Source of the DNA: an uncultured Ignavibacteriota bacterium
GTDB lineage: Bacteria; Bacteroidota; Ignavibacteria; Tepidaquicellales; Tepidaquicellaceae
Assembly (NCBI GenBank): GCA_937983305.1
Contig: CALKAJ010000032.1
Location: forward strand, 1 to 11,044
Reading direction: 5' to 3'
DNA: 11,044 bases
Shown here: positions 6,776 through 11,044 of the stretch, in pieces
How positions within the stretch are numbered: position 1 is the stretch's first letter
Layout: every line of letters starts with the position of its first letter
Notes under the pieces: generated by a model
Told to the model about the DNA's origin: nothing
Database searches by the model: none
Seen by the model: only the letters and a program-made list of their open reading frames with translations
Position numbers and translations under genes: made by a program

Positions 6776-7816
6776 ATGAAAGTAATGGTTAAAAAGTATT
6801 CGTATTTAGTATTGCTATTGTTTGTATTAGCAATTGTATTTCAGAGTTGCGATAAAAAAACCGGAGAAGGTACCGGAGACAACAAGGGAGATACAAGAAA
6901 CTCAGATTTAATAAAGAAAGATGAAAAGGGTGAAAAGGTTTCACTTAAAATGATACCTAAACAAGGTGAAAAATTTAATTATAAATTCAAATTAGACCAG
7001 CAATCATCCGAAAAATCAGCTCTGACCAAAGATGAAAAAATTACTTCCAATCAGGTAATGGAAATGTATTATTCACAGGAAGTAGCAGAGGTAAATGAAT
7101 CCGGAGTTGCTGTATATAAAATAAAATATGACAGTATAAAAATCAATTATTCGATTTCGAAACCCGATTCTACAATCTCTATGAATTATAACTCCAACAT
7201 AAAGGATTCTGTTTATAAAATGCCCGATTTTATTACTTATAATGCTTTAATCGGAAAAGATTTCAAAGTCAGAGTCAGTCCAAACGGAGAAGTTACTCAT
7301 ATTTTCGATCTTGAAAAGGTATTTGATTTTATATTCAAAGAATACGGCGATACTTTGAAACCTCAGTATAAATCAATGATTAAAGAAGAAGTAGAGCCCC
7401 AGCTTAAAGAAATATTACAATCTGCATTCCAGATGTTCCCCGAAAATGAAATTTATAAAGACTCATCCTGGACATATACACAAAAGGCACAAATGGGAGC
7501 ATTCCCCTCAGAGAATGCACTGAAATATACCATTACCAAGATTGATAATCAGCCTGACGGAATTATAATTGGTATTAATGCCAGATTGGATTTCAAAATA
7601 CTTGAAAATACTTATAAGGAAAAAGGTGTAACATTTAAACTTGAAGATGCAACAGGAGAAGGAAGCGGTAATATTGAATTCAATATTTCAAAAGGCTGTA
7701 TCAAAAAGAAAGATACTACAAAAAGTCTGAAAACAAAAATAAAAATTTCTCAGGGCAGTCAATCTGCAGCATCCGAGAAAGAAGACATTGTAAAAGTATT
7801 ACTTGAAATGTATTAA
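6776..7816 (+). CDS. Uncharacterised lipoprotein
   Basis: I do not recognise a function. The N-terminus is a lipoprotein signal: basic MKVMVKKYSY, a hydrophobic core (11-22), then FQSC with Cys25 as the likely lipidated residue, a lipobox of the relaxed type common in the FCB group. A charged, Gly/Lys/Asp-rich linker follows (26-50), then a soluble domain of about 290 residues beginning SLKMIPKQGEKFNYKFKLDQ. Its alternating hydrophobic/polar strands (MEMYYSQEVAEV, VAVYKIKYDSIKINYSI, KVRVSPNGEVTHIFDLEKV) suggest a mainly beta fold, with a helical section around 175-215. It recalls DUF6263-type Bacteroidota proteins, but this is recollection, not a search result. Probably exported and anchored to the outer membrane, facing either side. 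Met4 is an alternative start. Only 12 bases separate it from upp, so the two are probably cotranscribed. Confidence 0.85.
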   Translation: MKVMVKKYSYLVLLLFVLAIVFQSCDKKTGEGTGDNKGDTRNSDLIKKDEKGEKVSLKMIPKQGEKFNYKFKLDQQSSEKSALTKDEKITSNQVMEMYYSQEVAEVNESGVAVYKIKYDSIKINYSISKPDSTISMNYNSNIKDSVYKMPDFITYNALIGKDFKVRVSPNGEVTHIFDLEKVFDFIFKEYGDTLKPQYKSMIKEEVEPQLKEILQSAFQMFPENEIYKDSSWTYTQKAQMGAFPSENALKYTITKIDNQPDGIIIGINARLDFKILENTYKEKGVTFKLEDATGEGSGNIEFNISKGCIKKKDTTKSLKTKIKISQGSQSAASEKEDIVKVLLEMY

Positions 7817-7828
7817 TCCTTTAGAATA

Positions 7829-8470
7829 ATGATAGATTTTGCGATTGTAGAGCATCCCTTAGCTTCGGCATATTTAACAACCCTGCGGGATAAGAACACG
7901 AAAGACAGGTTGTTTAAGTCAACACTTGACAAGCTTTCATATCTGCTTGCAAGTTTTGCATATTCGAATCTGCGTACAAAAAAGATAAATATTAAGACTC
8001 CGCTTGAAGCAACAAAGGGCGAAGCTATTGATGATGAAGTTGTAATAATTCCAATACTTAGAGCAGGACTTGGATTGCTGAACGGTTTCCTGAATATATA
8101 TCCCGATGCAATGGTTTCACACGTGGGTATTTACAGAAATGAAGCAACGCTTGAGCCTGTAAAATATTACTTTAAATTTCCGAAGTTGAAAAATAAGAAA
8201 ACGGCAAAGATTTATATGATAGACCCTATGATTGCCACAGGCGGAAGTTCCATTGCTGCTTTAAACCTTTTAAAAGACAGAGGAATTAAGGATGTAACCT
8301 TAGTATCAATTTTAACTGCTCCCGAAGGACTCGATTCTTTGAAGAAGCATTTTCCCGATAAGTCGTTTAATGTTAAAATATATTCAATTGCGATTGACAG
8401 GAAGTTAAATACTTTCGGATATATTTTGCCCGGACTCGGCGATGCAGGCGACAGATATTTTGGTACATAA
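7829..8470 (+). CDS. upp: Uracil phosphoribosyltransferase
   Basis: Cytoplasmic salvage enzyme that makes UMP and pyrophosphate from uracil and PRPP. The 213 residues match the family length (about 208-215). Motifs: the VVIIPILRAGLGLLNGFL region (about 71-88), which carries the conserved RAG; the PRPP-binding loop in YMIDPMIATGGSSIAA (about 129-144); and the C-terminal uracil-binding signature DRKLNTFGYILPGLGDAGDR (about 190-209) ending in YFGT. This end distinguishes it from the PyrR and hypoxanthine phosphoribosyltransferases. The ATG is the first in frame and gives a normal N-terminus (IVEHPLASAYLTTLRD). It follows the lipoprotein gene by 12 bases and precedes a hairpin and the rel gene. 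Confidence 0.97.
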   Translation: MIDFAIVEHPLASAYLTTLRDKNTKDRLFKSTLDKLSYLLASFAYSNLRTKKINIKTPLEATKGEAIDDEVVIIPILRAGLGLLNGFLNIYPDAMVSHVGIYRNEATLEPVKYYFKFPKLKNKKTAKIYMIDPMIATGGSSIAALNLLKDRGIKDVTLVSILTAPEGLDSLKKHFPDKSFNVKIYSIAIDRKLNTFGYILPGLGDAGDRYFGT

Positions 8471-8487
8471 CGGGTAAGTTTTAAAAA

Positions 8488-8515
8488 TGCAGGTACGGCA
8501 AAAACCGTACCTGCA
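8488..8515. repeat. Perfect 11-bp hairpin between upp and rel
   Basis: TGCAGGTACGG (8488-8498) and CCGTACCTGCA (8505-8515) pair fully around the 6-base loop CAAAAA. In the direction of upp transcription it is followed by ATTAATAAAGC, not a T run. On the opposite strand it is followed by TTTTTAAAAC, which would make a good intrinsic terminator, yet no minus-strand gene leads into it. It may be an end or processing signal for upp, a 5' leader structure for rel (21 bases before its ATG), or a barrier to antisense transcription. Confidence 0.75.
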
Positions 8516-8536
8516 ATTAATAAAGCAAAGAACAAA

Positions 8537-10753
8537 ATGTTCAGTAATTTTCACAGAAAAAAACTTGATGAGCTGCTTTCAGCGGCAAGGCACAATTTGT
8601 CTTCGAGGATTAATGATTCTTTGATTACGAATGCATACCGCTTTGCACTTGAAGCACATAAAAACGATAAGAGGGCTTCCGGTGAGCCGTATATAACTCA
8701 CCCGTACGAAGTAGCGATGATACTTTGCAAAGAAATTCCGATTGATGATGTTACAATTGCTTCAGCTTTATTACACGATGTTGTAGAGGATACCAAATTT
8801 ACAATTAAAGATATAGAAGCTGAGTTCGGAAGTCAGGTTGCCGAATTAGTAAACGGTGCGACACAGATTGAAGGAATTTTTGAAAACTATGAGGTGAGAG
8901 CTGTTGAGTCTTACAAAAAGCTCTTATTGTCAATGACATCAGATGTAAGGATTATTATAATAAAATTTGCAGACAGAATTCATAATTTAAGGACACTGGA
9001 ATTTTTATCTCCCGCAAGGCAGTACAGAATTGCGAAAGAAACTCTTGAAATATTCGCTCCCTTTGCCAACAGATTCGGTTTATCGGCGATAAAAACCGAA
9101 CTTGAGGATTTATCCTTTAAATATCTTGACAGAAAAACCTACGATGAGCTTGCAAAGAAACTCAAAGAGAAAAAAAGGGAACGTGAGAAATTTATAAACA
9201 AATTTGTTGAGCCGATTAAAGAAACTTTAAAAAAAGAAGGATTCAAGTTTGAAGTCTATGGCAGAGCGAAGCACCTCTACAGTATTTACAGGAAACTTCA
9301 GACAAGAGTAAAATCTTTTGATGAGATTTATGATTTATTTGCAGTAAGAATAATACTTGATACAGAGAATAAATATGACTGCTATTCCGTGCTCGGAATG
9401 TTGTCGGAAATATATACTGCCGTGCCTGAAAGAATAAAAGATTATATTTCGCTCCCAAAGAAAAACGGATACCGCTCCATACATACTACGGTTTTAAGTA
9501 ATGAGGGAAAACTTGTTGAAGTTCAGATAAGAACTAAAGAAATGCACGAAGTAGCGGAGAAAGGTATAGCCGCACACTGGAAATATAAAGAGGGGATGAA
9601 ATTAACCGACCAGAATCTTGAAGAGTGGATGAAATGGATAAGAGAAACAATTGAGAATGCGGCAAAAGATGAGGTACCTTCGGAAGAGCTTCTTGAATCG
9701 TTTAAACTTAATTTATATCAGGATGAGTTATACTGCTTCACGCCAAAGGGAGATTTAATAATTTTACCTCAGGGTGCAACAACACTCGACTTTGCTTTTG
9801 AAATACATACTGAAATCGGAATTCATACAATCGGAGGTAAGGTCAACGGGAAAATTGTAAGTCTCGATACGCCGTTAAAAAGCGGCAGTCAGGTTGAGAT
9901 ATTAACTTCAAAAAATCAGACTCCGAAAAGGGACTGGGAAAAATTTGTCATAACGAACAAGGCGAAGCAGGATATAAAAAAATATTTCAACACAGAGCGC
10001 CGGCTAATATCCTCAAAAGGCAAGGAACTGGTTGAAAAAAAATTCAAAAAGCACAAAATACATATCAATGAAGATGACCTTCAAAAGGTTATAAAGAAAT
10101 TCAGGTATAGATATCTGTCCGATTACTATTATGATATTGCGAAAAATGAAAATAAGCTTGATGAACTAATAAATTATCTCGAAGATAAAAGCAGGAATAT
10201 TTATGAGCTGCAAAAGAATGAATCGAATAAGCCTCCGGAGGAAAGTGAAGTACTTGAAAAATTTGTTGAAACGGCAAGAGCAACCTCAGACGGTATATCA
10301 ATAGGCAAGGATGGAGATATGACTTATATTAAAGGCTTAAAATATGAGTTTGCAAAATGCTGTAACCCGATTCCCGGAGATGAAGTTATCGGATATATTT
10401 CTCATAATGAAGGTATTAAAATACACAGAAAGAGTTGTAACAATATTGTTAATTTATTTTTAATGGATCCGAACAGAATTGTTGAAGTAAACTGGGGAGA
10501 AGCGGGCATAACGGATTTTACCGGCGGAGTGAAGTTAATAGGAGAAGACATACCCGGACTTCTTAACGAAATTACCGAAGTTATTTCAAAGAGTTTTAAA
10601 AGAAATATCAGAAGCGTTAACATATTCACAAAGGGTTCGCTTTTTGAAGGGACAATAATATTTACCGTGGAAAATGTTAAACAATTAACTTCCATTATTG
10701 AGAAACTTTCTTCGCATAAAGGAATTATAAGTGCTTCGAGAATTCACAGTTAA
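8537..10753 (+). CDS. rel: Bifunctional (p)ppGpp synthetase/hydrolase (Rel/SpoT family)
   Basis: Stringent-response enzyme that makes (p)ppGpp from ATP and GDP/GTP on amino-acid starvation and also degrades it. The 738 residues contain the full long-RSH architecture. HD hydrolase domain (about 25-180): the His55 motif YITHPYEVA and the metal-binding LLHDVVEDT with His80-Asp81, intact, so hydrolysis is expected. Synthetase domain (about 240-350): YGRAKHLYSIYRK, FDEIYDLFAVRI, RIKDYISLPKKNGYRSIHT (299-317) and EVQIRT with Glu329. The RxKD form (RIKD, 299-302) is typical of bifunctional enzymes, not of RelA-only synthetases. TGS domain (about 395-457); a helical region; a zinc-finger region with Cys608-Cys609, His630 and Cys634; C-terminal ACT domain (about 664-738). 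Nothing is missing. It lies 66 bases after upp, with a hairpin between them, and may share its transcript. Confidence 0.97.
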   Translation: MFSNFHRKKLDELLSAARHNLSSRINDSLITNAYRFALEAHKNDKRASGEPYITHPYEVAMILCKEIPIDDVTIASALLHDVVEDTKFTIKDIEAEFGSQVAELVNGATQIEGIFENYEVRAVESYKKLLLSMTSDVRIIIIKFADRIHNLRTLEFLSPARQYRIAKETLEIFAPFANRFGLSAIKTELEDLSFKYLDRKTYDELAKKLKEKKREREKFINKFVEPIKETLKKEGFKFEVYGRAKHLYSIYRKLQTRVKSFDEIYDLFAVRIILDTENKYDCYSVLGMLSEIYTAVPERIKDYISLPKKNGYRSIHTTVLSNEGKLVEVQIRTKEMHEVAEKGIAAHWKYKEGMKLTDQNLEEWMKWIRETIENAAKDEVPSEELLESFKLNLYQDELYCFTPKGDLIILPQGATTLDFAFEIHTEIGIHTIGGKVNGKIVSLDTPLKSGSQVEILTSKNQTPKRDWEKFVITNKAKQDIKKYFNTERRLISSKGKELVEKKFKKHKIHINEDDLQKVIKKFRYRYLSDYYYDIAKNENKLDELINYLEDKSRNIYELQKNESNKPPEESEVLEKFVETARATSDGISIGKDGDMTYIKGLKYEFAKCCNPIPGDEVIGYISHNEGIKIHRKSCNNIVNLFLMDPNRIVEVNWGEAGITDFTGGVKLIGEDIPGLLNEITEVISKSFKRNIRSVNIFTKGSLFEGTIIFTVENVKQLTSIIEKLSSHKGIISASRIHS

Positions 10754-10755
10754 AA

Positions 10756-10780
10756 CAGACTATCTGTCTGAATTTATTTT
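10756..10780 (+). terminator. Possible weak terminator after rel
   Basis: A 5-bp inverted repeat, CAGAC (10756-10760) and GTCTG (10766-10770), starts 3 bases after the rel stop and is followed by AATTTATTTT. The position suits a transcript end, but the stem is short and the T tract is interrupted. Confidence 0.3.
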
Positions 10781-10793
10781 GTAAGTAAATTTG
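10763..10793 (+). promoter_or_regulatory. Possible promoter for the LysE-like gene
   Basis: TCTG (10763-10766), 19 bases, TAAATTTG (10786-10793). The -7 octamer is identical to the one before hrcA and fits TAnnTTTG fully; the -33 element is 3 of 4. It lies in the 99-base spacer between rel and the next gene, 59 bases before its proposed TTG start, and overlaps the weak hairpin after rel. Confidence 0.35.
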
Positions 10794-10852
10794 TTGAAAT
10801 ATAGATGCTTTATAACTAAATTACAAAACTTTAATAATTTTATAACTGATAT

Positions 10853-11044
10853 TTGATAATAGCTCTTATTGCAGGTTTAATTTCCGGTTATTTACTCTCA
10901 GCACCTCCCATTGGTCCGACTAATTTTGCTGTTATTGCAAAAGGATTTAAAAATCAAAAAGCGGAAGGAGTTGCAATTGGCGTTGGAGCCGGAGTTGTTG
11001 ATATGTTCTATATACTGATAGCGTACGGCGGAGTTTCATTGTTA
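10853..11044 (+). CDS. LysE-family-like membrane transporter, N-terminal part
   Basis: Probable inner-membrane exporter of the LysE/RhtB type, which move amino acids or small metabolites out of the cell; the substrate is unknown. Only the first 64 codons are inside the window. They show a first hydrophobic segment (MIIALIAGLISGYLLSA, 1-17), the family-like motif PPIGPTNFAVIAKG (18-31), a short basic loop (GFKNQKAEG) and a second hydrophobic segment (VAIGVGAGVVDMFYILIAYGG, in pieces 40-50 and 51-60). An in-frame TGA at 10847-10849 lies just two codons upstream, and the next in-frame ATG is at codon 51, after the conserved motif, so TTG at 10853 is the most likely start. No Shine-Dalgarno-like sequence is present. 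Confidence 0.8.
   Translation, partial: MIIALIAGLISGYLLSAPPIGPTNFAVIAKGFKNQKAEGVAIGVGAGVVDMFYILIAYGGVSLL

Overview
The window is AT-rich and gene-dense. Most genes lack a Shine-Dalgarno-like sequence, and several are preceded by promoter-like sequences resembling the Bacteroidota TTTG / TAnnTTTG pattern. Together with the hrcA-grpE-dnaJ gene order and an FCB-type lipoprotein, this suggests a bacterium of the Bacteroidota/Chlorobiota/Ignavibacteria (FCB) group. That placement is inference; no rRNA or other marker is present to fix it. The content is mostly core housekeeping genes. I found no CRISPR array, transposon, phage gene or defence system.

Left half, all on the minus strand, read right to left in transcription order: (1) tRNA-Val(TAC); (2) a class I/II PLP aminotransferase ending in a strong intrinsic terminator; (3) nadB (L-aspartate oxidase), overlapping by 4 bases a family 2 glycosyltransferase that starts with GTG, followed by a weaker terminator-like hairpin; (4) the heat-shock cluster hrcA-grpE-dnaJ, with dnaJ running off the left edge. 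dnaK is not in the cluster as far as it is visible.

Right half, all on the plus strand: an uncharacterised lipoprotein, then upp (uracil phosphoribosyltransferase) 12 bases later, a perfect 11-bp hairpin, a bifunctional (p)ppGpp synthetase/hydrolase gene (rel), and the first 64 codons of a LysE-like membrane transporter that appears to start with TTG. The switch in gene direction lies in the AT-rich 6583-6775 spacer.

The most notable observation is in hrcA. The reading frame is stopped by a TAA at codon 255, yet the same frame continues without another stop for 87 codons that encode the expected HrcA C-terminus, to a TGA at 1470-1472. Without that TAA the protein would be 342 residues, the normal family length. 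This is either a single-base nonsense mutation in the heat-shock repressor or a sequence error. Apart from this, the region looks like ordinary core genome, with one uncharacterised gene (the lipoprotein) and some regulatory structures worth checking.
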